From the NCBI GenBank assembly GCA_963773195.1, contig CAVZAE010000007.1, positions 124,001 through 188,000 of the forward strand: a stretch of 64,000 nt of DNA, given 5' to 3'. Source of the stretch: CAIWHR01 sp963773195 (GTDB lineage: Bacteria; Pseudomonadota; Gammaproteobacteria; Burkholderiales; Casimicrobiaceae). Positions 19,684 through 27,887 of this stretch are shown here, in pieces; the stretch's first letter is position 1; every line of letters begins with the position of its first letter. The notes beneath the pieces are model-generated. The model was not told where the DNA came from. It saw nothing but the letters and a program-made list of their open reading frames with translations, and ran no database searches. The translations under genes were made by a program, and so were the position numbers.

Positions 19684-20313
19684 TCACATCTGGTGGACGG
19701 AGGGGTCGATCAGCACGGGTCGAGCGAGCTCGCCGCCGCGGCGCTTCAGCACCCGCACCGCGAGCCGGCGTTCGTGCGGCGCGAGTGCCAACCGCAGCGG
19801 CGCGGCCGTCGCGATCGCGTGCTGACCGGGGCGTCGCCACAAGACGCCCCAGGTACGGCCTTCGCGCGCGGCGACCGCGAGTCGGCGCAACACGCGTTCG
19901 TCGCGCGCGCCAAGCCACGCGAACGCGGCGCCGCATTCGGGGGCGCGCAGCGCCTGCTCGTACGCCCAGAGCTCGTCGGCGCTGCTCCGGCAGCGGACGA
20001 TCAGGAGCCGCGCGAGATCGAGCCCCGCGGCCGCGAGTGCGGGCGCGTAAGGCACGTGCGGCGGCGCGATCCAGACGATGTCGCGACGCGCCGCCTGCAG
20101 GCGCGCGAGCGCAGGTAGCGTGAGCCGGATCTCGCCGATGCCTTCGCGTGCGAGCAGCACCTCGGTCAGAGCGCCGGCCGGCCAGCCGCGACCCGGGAGC
20201 ACGGCGTCGAGCTCCGGGAAACCCGAAGGCATGGCCGCCGGCTCGGGCGCGCATTCGCCGCCACGCCAGATCGCGGGATGCGCGAGCACGGCGGCGAGCG
20301 CGGCGTTGGCCAT
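19684..20313 (-). CDS. imuA: ImuA, RecA-like SOS mutagenesis accessory protein
   Basis: The protein has 209 residues. SGFPELDAVLPGRGWPAGALTEVLLAREGIGEIRLTLPAL is the conserved opening of ImuA proteins (SulA/RecA-like fold). It continues with DIVWIAPPHVPYAPALAAAGLDLARLLIVR and ends with RPVLIDPSVHQM. It acts with ImuB and DnaE2 in translesion synthesis. It starts 3 bp after the VOC gene upstream, so the order is VOC, imuA, DinB-family, imuB. I do not see a copy of the ACCGT-N8-ACGGT operator in front of this operon. Confidence 0.92.
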   Translation of the reverse strand: MANAALAAVLAHPAIWRGGECAPEPAAMPSGFPELDAVLPGRGWPAGALTEVLLAREGIGEIRLTLPALARLQAARRDIVWIAPPHVPYAPALAAAGLDLARLLIVRCRSSADELWAYEQALRAPECGAAFAWLGARDERVLRRLAVAAREGRTWGVLWRRPGQHAIATAAPLRLALAPHERRLAVRVLKRRGGELARPVLIDPSVHQM

Positions 20314-20316
20314 GCG

Positions 20317-20784
20317 TCAATCCGCGGCGGTTTCCATCGCCTTGACGCGGCGCGCGATCTCGTCGGGCGAGACGTCCTCGACGTGCGTGGCGAGGTACCA
20401 GTGGTAGCCGAACGGGTCCTCGATGCCGCCGGTGCGATCGCCGTAGAACTGGTTCGCAACCGGCCGCGTGATCTTGGCGCCCGCGGCAACCGCCTGCGCG
20501 ACGCGCGCGTCGACGTCCTCGACGTAGACCATGAGCGAGATCGGCGAGCCGCCGATCGTGCGCAGGCTTTTCTGACCCTGCTCGGGAGATTCGTCGGCGA
20601 GCATCACCGGCGAGTCGCCGATCTTGATCTCGGCGTGGCCGATCCTGCCACCAGGCGCGGGGAAGCGCATCAGCTCGACCGCGCCTAGCGCTTTCTTGTA
20701 GAACTCGAGCGCGCGCGCGGCGTCGTCCATGATCAGGTACGGCGTGACGGAATGGTAGCCCTCGGGAATGGGTTTCACGGCCAT
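20317..20784 (-). CDS. VOC-family (glyoxalase/PhnB-like) protein
   Basis: The protein has 155 residues. MAVKPIPEGYHSVTPYLIMDDAARALEFYKKALGAVELMRFPAPGGRIGHAEIKIGDS is the PhnB-like glyoxalase opening; the second betaalphabeta-beta-beta module ends in DPFGYHWYLATHVEDV. These proteins are cytoplasmic metal-binding dioxygenase/isomerase-fold enzymes of varied function. It is the first gene of the operon that continues into imuA, DinB-family and imuB. A ribosome site GGAGA lies upstream. The functional link to DNA repair is unclear and may be fortuitous. Confidence 0.88.
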   Translation of the reverse strand: MAVKPIPEGYHSVTPYLIMDDAARALEFYKKALGAVELMRFPAPGGRIGHAEIKIGDSPVMLADESPEQGQKSLRTIGGSPISLMVYVEDVDARVAQAVAAGAKITRPVANQFYGDRTGGIEDPFGYHWYLATHVEDVSPDEIARRVKAMETAAD

Positions 20785-20812
20785 GGGTGTCTCCTTGGGG
20801 AAAAATGGAACC

Positions 20813-20837
20813 GGGGGACAGACGCGGTCTGTCCCCC
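20813..20837. repeat. REP-like palindrome / possible terminator
   Basis: The arms GGGGGACAGAC and GTCTGTCCCCC flank a 3-nt loop. It lies between the GST stop and the VOC start. GGGGACAGAC palindromes are familiar as REP elements linked to REP-associated transposases in proteobacteria. On the minus strand a T-rich tract follows about 7 nt later, so it may also terminate the GST transcript. Confidence 0.7.
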
Positions 20838-20844
20838 TTTCTTG

Positions 20845-21477
20845 CTACGGCCAGTGCTGCGCGAAGACCGCTGCGACTTTCGGATGCGCTTCGATGCGCA
20901 GGAGCGTCTCGTGGAACGCGGGCCGCGCCTGCTCAAGGTGCTTGCGCGAGCCCGACCACTTCGATACGACGGCGGCGAGAATGTCGAGCGCGCCTAGTTG
21001 CGTGCCGCCGAGATACGGGCGAGCCGGAAAAAGATCGGCGAAGATCTCCCAGTGCCGATGCAGTCGCGCACGGGCGCCGGCGCGGATGCGGTCCTTCAGT
21101 GCGTCGTCGTCATCGGCGCCGACGCACCAGCGCTCGGGATAATCGATGATGCTGATGGCCGAGTAGCAGTTCGCCGGAATGAACACGAGGCCGCGGAGCG
21201 CCTGCGCGCGAGCGGAAGCGTCCCGCGGGAGCAAGCCGGCGTCGGCATGGACGTTGCCCAGGTGGATCAGGATGGCCGCACTTTCGGACAGCACGCTGCC
21301 GTCCTCGAGCACGAGCGTCGGAATCTGCCCGAGCGGGTTCACCTTCAGGAGCTCGACGTACGCTTCGTTCGTTTCCCACGACGCGGTCTCGACGATCTGG
21401 TACGGCGCGCCGACGACTTCCAGCGCGACCTGCGTCGACGCCGAGCCCGAGCCCTTCTTGCCGTAGAGCGTGTACAT
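20845..21477 (-). CDS. glutathione S-transferase family protein
   Basis: The protein has 210 residues. The thioredoxin-like N-terminal domain has MYTLYGKKGSGSASTQVALEVVGAPYQIVE and VNPLGQIPTLVLEDGSVLSESAAILIHLG (cis-Pro and SES glutathione-binding motif). The all-helical C-terminal domain has PARPYLGGTQLGALDILAAVVSKW. A cytoplasmic glutathione-binding enzyme is expected, with catalytic Ser/Gly rather than Cys at the N-terminus. It follows the cupin gene (20 bp) on the same strand and may be co-transcribed. Confidence 0.88.
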   Translation of the reverse strand: MYTLYGKKGSGSASTQVALEVVGAPYQIVETASWETNEAYVELLKVNPLGQIPTLVLEDGSVLSESAAILIHLGNVHADAGLLPRDASARAQALRGLVFIPANCYSAISIIDYPERWCVGADDDDALKDRIRAGARARLHRHWEIFADLFPARPYLGGTQLGALDILAAVVSKWSGSRKHLEQARPAFHETLLRIEAHPKVAAVFAQHWP

Positions 21478-21497
21478 GTCCTCTCCCCGCGGTATGC

Positions 21498-22015
21498 CTA
21501 TTCGCCTTCCCAGTAGCCGACGGCCAGGTTCTCGCGACCGACGAAGCGGAACATCTGCGGCTTGCTGTCCGCACTCCGGGGAATTCGGCCAGCACGCCGA
21601 ACTTGCCGGTATCGGGATACTCGGCGATCTCCGGCGACAGCTTCGTGCTGATCGCGAGGTATCGCAATTCGATCGTGCCGGTGTTGACGATCTGGTGCGC
21701 GGTCTCCTTGTCTCCCGGCGGGCAGGCGATCACGTCACCCGGACGAATCGGGTAGGAGGCCTCGCCGATCCGGATTTCGCCCGTGCCTTCGACGACGAAG
21801 AACATTTCCTCGTTGATGCGGTGATTGTGGAACGGGAATGCGCGCTTGCCGGGCGGCACGGCGGTCAGGTTGTAGCCGAGCTTTTGCGCGCCCAGGCGCG
21901 GAGCGATTAAGCCCATGCGCGCGTCGTAGCGCACGGCCGCGGGGCCGGTGGCGGCGAAGGTGGCAGGGCGCGGTTGCAGCTCGACGTCGGCGAGATTGAG
22001 GATGGGGTGGGGCAT
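21498..22015 (-). CDS. cupin-domain protein (one frameshift)
   Basis: ATG 22015 begins MPHPILNLADVELQPRP. The cupin core is clear: GYNLTAVPPGKRAFPFHNHRINEEMFFVVEGTGEIRIGE (metal-binding HxH and Glu), YPIRPGDVIACPPGDKETAHQIVNTG. The frame shifts near 21576; the next frame completes SADSKPQMFRFVGRENLAVGYWEGE and stops at 21498. About 171 residues when repaired, typical for single-domain cupins. Its substrate is unknown. The frameshift fits a single missing base in the assembly. Confidence 0.82.
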
Positions 22016-22115
22016 GGGGACCTCCGTGGCGAGAATGCGATTCGAAACAGCCGGACGAAGTGAACCGGACACCGCGCCGACCGGGGAGCGGCGCGGACGT
22101 CCGGTAAAGTCTCAG

Positions 22116-22723
22116 TCAGGAACGATTGTCGAGCTGCAGCAGAAGCGAGAGTCGGTCGTTGCGCGCGACGTCTTCCCACGGCCGGTTGGTCACCGCACCT
22201 TCGAGCGCCCACAGCAGATTGAGCGACGCACGTGGATCGTGCGAGCGGACGCGTCGGTAGGCTTCGACCGCGCCCAGCCGGCGCAACGTCTCGATCGACG
22301 TGATGCCCGACGCCGCGAGCATCCGTTTCGATACCGGGCCGAGGTCGCCGAGCGATGCGGGTGTGCGGGCGGCTTGGCCTTGCCGTTTGCGGCGCTTCGC
22401 CTTCCTTGGCGGGGGTGACGCGACGCGCGCCGCGCGCTGCGCGAGGGTGCGCTTGCGCTCCGCCGTGTACTTCCACCACGGCCGCGCAGGCGCGCCGTCC
22501 ATGAAGCGCACGGCCGCGATGAACGTGTCGAGCACGCACGGATCGTGACGCTGGCCGGTGATGCGATTGAATTCGTCGTAGAGCGCGTAGGGAAAATCGG
22601 GAGGCCGGCAAGCTCGCGGGGTGTGCGGATGCCGAGCCGCACGAAATCGGCGGCGATCGCGGGCCCGACGTTCGGCAGATCCTCGAGCATGGTCACGTCG
22701 ACGCGGCGCGGTTTGCTTTTCAT
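22116..22723 (-). CDS. helix-hairpin-helix (Cdd1-like) plus TfoX C-terminal domain protein (one frameshift)
   Basis: The N-terminal part RRVDVTMLEDLPNVGPAIAADFVRLGIRTPRELAG is a Cdd1-like helix-hairpin-helix segment. The frame shifts near 22595 and resumes with HDPCVLDTFIAAVRFMDGAPARPWWKYTAERKRTL, the rest of the Cdd1-like domain. After a Lys/Arg-rich linker comes a second unit, SLGDLGPVSKRMLAASGITSIETLRRLGAVEAYRRVR, resembling the TfoX C-terminal domain. About 200 residues when repaired. A DNA-binding role is likely from HhH content. It lies 4 bp after lexA, so it may share SOS control. Confidence 0.75.
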
Positions 22724-22727
22724 GGTT

Positions 22728-23412
22728 TCACCAGCCCTTTCCGCCGCGGATCAAGCCCACCGCGACACCTTCGATCGCAAAGCCCTTCTGCGGGTCGATC
22801 GCGATCGGCGCGAAATCGGGATTCTCCGCCACGAGCAGCACTTCACGCCCGCGGCGTTTCAATCGTTTGACCGGTGACTTCGTCGCCGAGTCGCGCGACG
22901 ACGACCTGACCCGAGCGCGCGTCGGCAGTCCGATGGACGGCCAGGAGGTCGCCGTCGACGATGCCGGCATCGCGCATCGACGGACCGCGCACCCGCAAGA
23001 GATAGTCAGCGCGCGGCGCGAAGAGCCCGGGATCGATCCGGTAGCGTGCCTCGACGTTCTCGACGGCTAAGACTGGGCTGCCTGCCGCCACGCGACCGAC
23101 GAGAGGCAGCGTGCCTTGGATGGACATTCCGGGGTAATCCTTGAGCCGCAGGCCCCGGGAGGCGCCGGGCAGGAGCTCGAGCGCGCCTTTCCGGGCGAGC
23201 GCCTGGAGGTGATCCTCGGCCGAGCTGGCCGTGGAAAAACCCAGGCCCGCGGCGATCTCGGCCCGCGTGGGTGGCATGCCGTTGGCTTCGAGGTGTCCGC
23301 GGATCCAGTCGAGGATCTGCTGCTGCCGGGGCGTGAGCCGTGGCGGGCTTTCCGGCAGATCGGCGGGAACTCGCCGCAGGTGAGCGAAGGGGCGGCGGGC
23401 GCGGGGAGCCAT
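22728..23412 (-). CDS. lexA: LexA SOS repressor (one frameshift near the C-terminus)
   Basis: ATG 23412 opens MAPRARRPF. The winged helix is RLTPRQQQILDWIRGHLEANGMPPTRAEIAAGLGF; the recognition helix reads STASSAEDHLQAL where E. coli LexA has SPNAAEEHLKAL-type residues. The cleavage site Ala-Gly is in LVGRVAAGSP and the nucleophile Ser in RVRGPSMRDAGIVDGD. The frame breaks near 22872 (one extra G); the next frame gives VKRLKRRGREVLLVAENPDFAPI to the end, so the catalytic Lys lies beyond the break. About 228 residues when repaired. It is preceded by a variant operator at 23429-23446, consistent with autoregulation. Confidence 0.92.
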
Positions 23413-23428
23413 GGGATGGAAGTAATTA

Positions 23429-23446
23429 ACCGTATAAATATTCGGT
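23429..23446. promoter_or_regulatory. putative LexA operator (variant SOS box) upstream of lexA
   Basis: ACCGTATAAATATTCGGT lies 17-34 bp upstream of the lexA start. It differs by one base from the site before dnaE2 (9895-9912). Two matching sites in front of two genes expected in an SOS regulon make this a credible LexA target with C in place of the usual T in CTGT. Confidence 0.75.
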
Positions 23447-23546
23447 ACCATGATTATAGACGGTTCGACACCTCCGTCAAGGGGCGGCGCCAGGCCCCGC
23501 GCGGCCGGCATGAGAAAATTCAGCCACTGCTTCGACCCGCATCGCC

Positions 23547-23699
23547 GTGACCAATATCCTCGTCGGCGTCTTCGCCATCACCTTATGTCTCGTGAACGCG
23601 CTCGTCTGGACGTTCATCTCGGAGATGCCGATGATGGGCATCGCCTGGATCGGCGCGGCCATGGGATGCTTCTGGCTGCAGAAGTGGTCGAAGTTCTAG
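23547..23699 (+). CDS. small membrane protein, 50 residues
   Basis: GTG 23547 to TAG 23697 encodes a 50-residue protein with two hydrophobic helices: NILVGVFAITLCLVNALVWTF, a short ISEMPMM turn, and GIAWIGAAMGCFWLQKW. It reads away from lexA. I do not recognise a family. Codon use is GC-rich and third-position GC is high, supporting a real gene, but the start codon is uncertain. Confidence 0.5.
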   Translation: MTNILVGVFAITLCLVNALVWTFISEMPMMGIAWIGAAMGCFWLQKWSKF

Positions 23700-23850
23700 T
23701 AGCGACGCGAGCCGGGGAGCAGGGGCCCCAAGCGCGCTTGGGGATGCGACCCCAGGCGAGTCGGCGCAGGCGGCCGACAGCACGGTGCAGCTATATCAAA
23801 CACGGCAGTGCGGAGGCCGCGGCGCGAGCGGCTGGACCCAGGAGATCCCA

Positions 23851-24057
23851 ATGGACGAGGAAGCGCTGAACCAGAGTATCCGCCAGTTCCTGAAGCGCGT
23901 TGGCGTGCAATCGCAGCGCGAGATCGAGCACGCGATTGGCCGGGCGCAGGCGGACGGTTCGCTCGGCGCCGGCCCATTCCCGGCGCGGATGACGCTCGAG
24001 GTCGGCGCCCTCAAGGTGCGCGTGGAGTTCGACGGCGAGATTCGCATCCAGCCGTAG
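23851..24057 (+). CDS. DUF6494-family small protein
   Basis: 68 residues from ATG 23851 (MDEEALNQSIRQFLKRVGVQSQREIEHAI). The central GSLGAGPFPARMTLEVGALKVRVEFDGEIRI matches the short proteobacterial family I know as DUF6494, whose function is undescribed. It is probably cytoplasmic, with an N-terminal helix pair and a C-terminal beta hairpin. It lies 14 bp before the zinc alcohol dehydrogenase on the same strand and is likely co-transcribed. Confidence 0.75.
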   Translation: MDEEALNQSIRQFLKRVGVQSQREIEHAIGRAQADGSLGAGPFPARMTLEVGALKVRVEFDGEIRIQP

Positions 24058-24071
24058 GCGGCCGGGGGACC

Positions 24072-25073
24072 ATGTCCTCCACGATGCGAGCGATGGTCTG
24101 CGAGGGCCCGAGGCGGCCGCTTTCGGCGCGCACGCTCGCGCGTCCCGAGCCCGGCCCCGGCCAAGTCCGGGTCGACGTCGCGGCCTGTGGCGTCTGTCGC
24201 ACCGATCTTCATCTGATCGACGGCGAACTGCCCGACCCGAAGCTGCCGGTGATCCCGGGCCACGAGATTGTCGGGCGGGTCGCCGCGCTCGGGCCCGGCG
24301 TCAGCGCGCCGGCAATCGGGACCCGCGTCGGCGTACCGTGGCTCGGCGCCACGTGCGGCCGGTGCGACTACTGCACGTCGGGCCACGAGAACTTGTGCGC
24401 GGAGGCCCGGTTCACCGGCTACCAGATCGACGGGGGCTACGCGGACTGCGCGATCGCCGACGCGCGCTACGTGCTGCCGCTGCCCGATCGCTACGACGAT
24501 CTGCACGCGGCACCGCTCTTGTGCGCCGGGTTGATCGGATATCGTGCCTACGCCATGGCGGGGGAGGCCCGCACGCTGGGCCTGTACGGATTCGGCGCAG
24601 CGGCGCACCTGATCGCCCAGCTCGCGCGGGTGCAGGGGCGGACCGTGTTCGCGTTCACGCGTTCCGGCGACAGCGACGCCCAGCGGTTTGCGCGTGCGCT
24701 CGGGGTGGCGTGGGCGGGCGGCAGCGACGAAACGCCGCCGCGGCCCCTCGATGCGGCGCTGATCTTCGCGCCCGCGGGTGGCCTCGTGCCCGCGGCGCTG
24801 GCGGCCACGGTGCGCGGCGGCGCGGTCATCTGCGCCGGCATCCACATGAGCGACATCCCGTCCTTTCCCTACCGGCTCCTGTGGGGCGAACGCAGTGTCC
24901 GCTCGGTCGCCAATCTCACGCGCGCCGATGGCGTGGCGTTTCTCGCCGTCGCCGCCCAAGTGCCCCTCGAAGTCCACGTCGAGCCCTTTCCGCTATCGCG
25001 GGCGAACGACGCCTTGACCCGCCTGCGCGCAGGGACGGTGTCGGGCGCCGCCGTATTGACGCCGGGAAGCTGA
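24072..25073 (+). CDS. zinc-dependent alcohol dehydrogenase (MDR superfamily)
   Basis: The protein has 333 residues. The catalytic zinc ligands are Cys in VAACGVCRTDLHLIDGE and His-Glu in VIPGHEIVGRV. The structural zinc Cys cluster is GATCGRCDYCTSGHENLC. The cofactor-binding segment is LGLYGFGAAAHLIAQLARVQG. The sequence closely follows the AdhP/AdhA-like subgroup of medium-chain dehydrogenases that oxidise short alcohols with NAD. Cytoplasmic. It follows the DUF6494 gene closely. Confidence 0.9.
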   Translation: MSSTMRAMVCEGPRRPLSARTLARPEPGPGQVRVDVAACGVCRTDLHLIDGELPDPKLPVIPGHEIVGRVAALGPGVSAPAIGTRVGVPWLGATCGRCDYCTSGHENLCAEARFTGYQIDGGYADCAIADARYVLPLPDRYDDLHAAPLLCAGLIGYRAYAMAGEARTLGLYGFGAAAHLIAQLARVQGRTVFAFTRSGDSDAQRFARALGVAWAGGSDETPPRPLDAALIFAPAGGLVPAALAATVRGGAVICAGIHMSDIPSFPYRLLWGERSVRSVANLTRADGVAFLAVAAQVPLEVHVEPFPLSRANDALTRLRAGTVSGAAVLTPGS

Positions 25074-25155
25074 GGGCGTCGAATAGACGTCCCCTCCGAT
25101 CGCCTTCCGGCCGATCCCGCGGCCGCGCGATTCATTCACTGAAGGAGCGTTGACC

Positions 25156-25800
25156 ATGGCTGCAAAAGCGACCCGATCGACCGCGCGCAAGCCGGCGCGG
25201 AGGAAGACAAGAGCGCGTGCCGCGCCCGCGCCGAAGGCGGCGTCCGCCGCACCGAAGATAACGGACATGTTCACGATGCCGGATCCGACGCAGCTCGCGA
25301 AGTACGCGAAGACGCTGACTCCGCAGCAGGCGTTCGACATGTACCGCGCGAACGCGAAGCTCGCGCTCGAAGTGATCGAAAACGCGCTCGAGAGCACGGC
25401 GAAGGTCCGCAAGCTGCAATACGAAGGCGAGGAGCGCGCGCGGTCGATGCAGCGGAAAACGGCGCGGGGCGCGGCCGAGGCGGAAGACGTGCCATCGCTG
25501 ATGGCGGTGGGTCAGAGCGCGGCGCAGGAGGCGGTCGAGCAATCGATCGCGTACTGGGGCCAGATGTTCGAGCTGATCGTCGAGATGCAGAAGCGGCTGT
25601 TCTCGCTCATGGAAAGCAAAGCCGCCGGGCTGCCGGGCGCAAAGGAGGCACAGGCCGCGATGGCGATGCTGCCCGATCTGACCAAGATGCAGAATGTCGT
25701 CTCGGCCATGCAGGGCTTGATGTCGTCGAGCACCGGCGCGTTCGAGCAAATGCAGAAGGTGATGGGGGACGTGGCGCGCATGTCCGGCTTGCGGCGTTAA
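25156..25800 (+). CDS. phasin family protein
   Basis: 214 residues from ATG 25156, preceded by AAGGAG. A basic Ala/Lys-rich N-terminal tail (about 1-35) leads into a long amphipathic helical region, FTMPDPTQLAKYAKTLTPQQAFDMYRANAKLALEVIENALE and onward, without transmembrane segments. This is the phasin pattern: proteins that coat polyhydroxyalkanoate granules. The basic tail resembles PhaM/PhaF-like DNA-binding extensions and could tether granules to the nucleoid. No pha genes lie next to it. Confidence 0.82.
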   Translation: MAAKATRSTARKPARRKTRARAAPAPKAASAAPKITDMFTMPDPTQLAKYAKTLTPQQAFDMYRANAKLALEVIENALESTAKVRKLQYEGEERARSMQRKTARGAAEAEDVPSLMAVGQSAAQEAVEQSIAYWGQMFELIVEMQKRLFSLMESKAAGLPGAKEAQAAMAMLPDLTKMQNVVSAMQGLMSSSTGAFEQMQKVMGDVARMSGLRR

Positions 25801-25941
25801 CAGTTGCCGGGGAATTTTGCACTAGAATAGACTGTTAACCCGACGCTCGCCCGGCGGGACCGGGAGGAACCCCTTCACGGGTTGCCGGTCAATTCCCGCT
25901 GCGGGCGACTACATCCGCTCAAACCGAATAAGGAGACTGTA

Positions 25942-26352
25942 ATGGAAGGATTTACAAAGCTAACGCTTGCGGCAGCGGTGACATTGGCGATGGCCGGCGC
26001 GGCGTACGCCGCCGACATGAAGGTGAACCTGACCGGCGACCAGGAAGTGCCGCCCGTCACTACACAGGCGAAGGGCACCGGCACCGTCGTGATCGGCGAC
26101 GACGGCGCGGTCTCGGGCGTCGTCACGACGGCGGGCGTCGCGGGAACGGCCGCGCACATCCATCAGGCCGCCGCCGGCAAGAACGGACCGGTGATCGTGC
26201 CGATGGTGAAGAGCGGCGACACCGGCTGGACGTTCCCGCCCGGCGCGAAGCTCACTCCGGACCAGATGAACGCGCTCAAGGCGGGCGACCTCTACGTCAA
26301 TGTCCATAGCGCCGCCAACCCGGGCGGCGAGATCCGCGGGCAGCTCAAGTAA
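25942..26352 (+). CDS. secreted CHRD-domain protein
   Basis: 136 residues. ATG 25942 is preceded by AAGGAG at the right distance. MEGFTKLTLAAAVTLAMAGAAYA is a signal peptide with AYA cleavage. The rest is one CHRD domain: LTGDQEVPPVTTQAKGTGTVVI, GVAGTAAHIHQAAAGKNGPVIVPM, and the final DLYVNVHSAANPGGEIRGQL. CHRD domains occur in chordin and in many bacterial exported proteins of unknown function; a periplasmic or extracellular location is expected. It is followed by a strong terminator. Confidence 0.9.
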   Translation: MEGFTKLTLAAAVTLAMAGAAYAADMKVNLTGDQEVPPVTTQAKGTGTVVIGDDGAVSGVVTTAGVAGTAAHIHQAAAGKNGPVIVPMVKSGDTGWTFPPGAKLTPDQMNALKAGDLYVNVHSAANPGGEIRGQLK

Positions 26353-26372
26353 CGAACGTTGCGTTGTCGAGT

Positions 26373-26406
26373 CGGGGTCGGGCGCGTGCCCGACCCCGAT
26401 TTTTTT
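26373..26406 (+). terminator. rho-independent terminator of the CHRD gene
   Basis: An 11-bp perfect stem (26373-26383 with 26388-26398), a GCGT loop, and the tract ATTTTTTT follow the CHRD stop by 20 bp. This is a textbook intrinsic terminator. Confidence 0.92.
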
Positions 26407-26418
26407 GGCCGGTCGCGT

Positions 26419-27789
26419 ATGATGTTCAAGCCGCCAAGAATGCGACCAACGGGAGGGTGTCTGTCGCAAGCGCGCTTCATCGCCTTGGCTATCGCGATGC
26501 AGGCGATCGCCGGTCTGGCGCTCGGGCTACCGGGTCATCTGTCGTCGGACTCCGTGGTGCAGCTGTACGAGGCCCGGACGCTGCAATTCATATCGTTTCA
26601 ACCGCCCAGCATGTCGCTGCTGCTGCGGATCTTCGATTCGTGGTTTCCGGGCGCAGCCCTCTTCGTTGTCGCCGATCAGCTCCTGCTTACGGCGTCGTTC
26701 CTGCTCGTGTTTCTGAGACGCGATATACGACTACGGACTCCGGCTGTACTTTTCGCGCTCGTTGCCGTCGCCAATCCGGTCCTGCTCGCCTACACGGGCA
26801 TTGTCTGGAAAGACGTGCTGATGGCACATCTTGTCGCGTTCGGCTACGCCTGTCTGTACACGGCGAGGGCTAGAGCTGACCTTGGTCGCGCCGTATTCGT
26901 GTTTGCCGCCCTCGCGTGCCTCGCGCTGGGTGCCTCGCTGCGCCAGCACGCGCTGATCCTTGCGATTCCAGGAGCCGTCTACGCCGCCTTCATCGTTGCG
27001 CAAGGCCGCGGACTCCGGTGGAGCTTGGGGATAGCCTTTTCCGCGACGGTGATTGGGACGACTATCGCGATCGTCGCGTACGCGGATGCTGTGGGAGTAG
27101 GGGAGACGATCCCGAGAACGGCAACGGGATTGCGCAGCCTTGCCTATTTCGACTTGGCGGGCATTGCCGCAAACGGCGGATCGATTCCGGATCCCGCGAT
27201 CGCCGCCCAGGTCAATGCAACCCAAGTCCCGTCGTACACCCCGCTGCGCAATGATCCGCTGCCCGTGCCCGCCGCGGGCTCGCCTTTGTGGCGCGTCGAG
27301 ACGAGCGATTTGCTACGTGTCTGGACCCGGGCGGCCGCAGAGTCACCGCAAGCTTATCTCGCACATCGCGCCGCGCACTTCTGGTCGCTGGTGTGGCAGT
27401 CCGGCACGGCGCCTCTGTGTGGTGCGATTCATACCGGGATCGTGCCAAGCGTCTATGTTCCCTCGCTCGGCCGCGACATCGTTCCCGAACTCGGTTTGCA
27501 TGGCCGTGATGACAGGCGCGACCGACTCATCGCCTGGTTCTTATCCCGGTTTACGAGTACGCCACTGTTCAACCATGTGTTCTGGTTGATCACGATGGCG
27601 GTGGCAGGCGGGATCCTGCTCCGGAAGGATGGAGGCGCTCCGCTGGTGCTGCTGGCAATTAGCGCATTTGTGTTCGCGTTGGGCTACAGCGTGATCGGCA
27701 TCTCATGCGAGTTTCGGTACCTGTACGTCTTGCCCGTCACCGCCTCGATCCTTGTCTTTGCCGCGGCCCTCGCGCCACACCGTCCCTAA
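26419..27789 (+). CDS. polytopic membrane protein, GT-C-like
   Basis: About 456 residues. ATG 26419 is chosen because upstream in-frame codons run through the terminator. Around ten transmembrane helices are visible. The early luminal segment GHLSSDSVVQLYEARTLQFISFQPPSMSLLLRIFDSW carries the Asp and aromatic residues seen in GT-C glycosyltransferase-like membrane proteins. The C-terminus ends YSVIGISCEFRYLYVLPVTASILVF, a segment common in such proteins of unknown function. Inner membrane; a polyprenyl-sugar transferase role is only an inference. GC content is a little below its neighbours. Confidence 0.65.
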   Translation: MMFKPPRMRPTGGCLSQARFIALAIAMQAIAGLALGLPGHLSSDSVVQLYEARTLQFISFQPPSMSLLLRIFDSWFPGAALFVVADQLLLTASFLLVFLRRDIRLRTPAVLFALVAVANPVLLAYTGIVWKDVLMAHLVAFGYACLYTARARADLGRAVFVFAALACLALGASLRQHALILAIPGAVYAAFIVAQGRGLRWSLGIAFSATVIGTTIAIVAYADAVGVGETIPRTATGLRSLAYFDLAGIAANGGSIPDPAIAAQVNATQVPSYTPLRNDPLPVPAAGSPLWRVETSDLLRVWTRAAAESPQAYLAHRAAHFWSLVWQSGTAPLCGAIHTGIVPSVYVPSLGRDIVPELGLHGRDDRRDRLIAWFLSRFTSTPLFNHVFWLITMAVAGGILLRKDGGAPLVLLAISAFVFALGYSVIGISCEFRYLYVLPVTASILVFAAALAPHRP

Positions 27790-27887
27790 CCTTCAGGCCG
27801 CGCCGATCCGGCGCCGGAATGGCTCGGACGATTGGTTCGCCGCGCCGCACGCTTCTGCCGGCGCAACGCCACCTTTTGCGGACGTCG

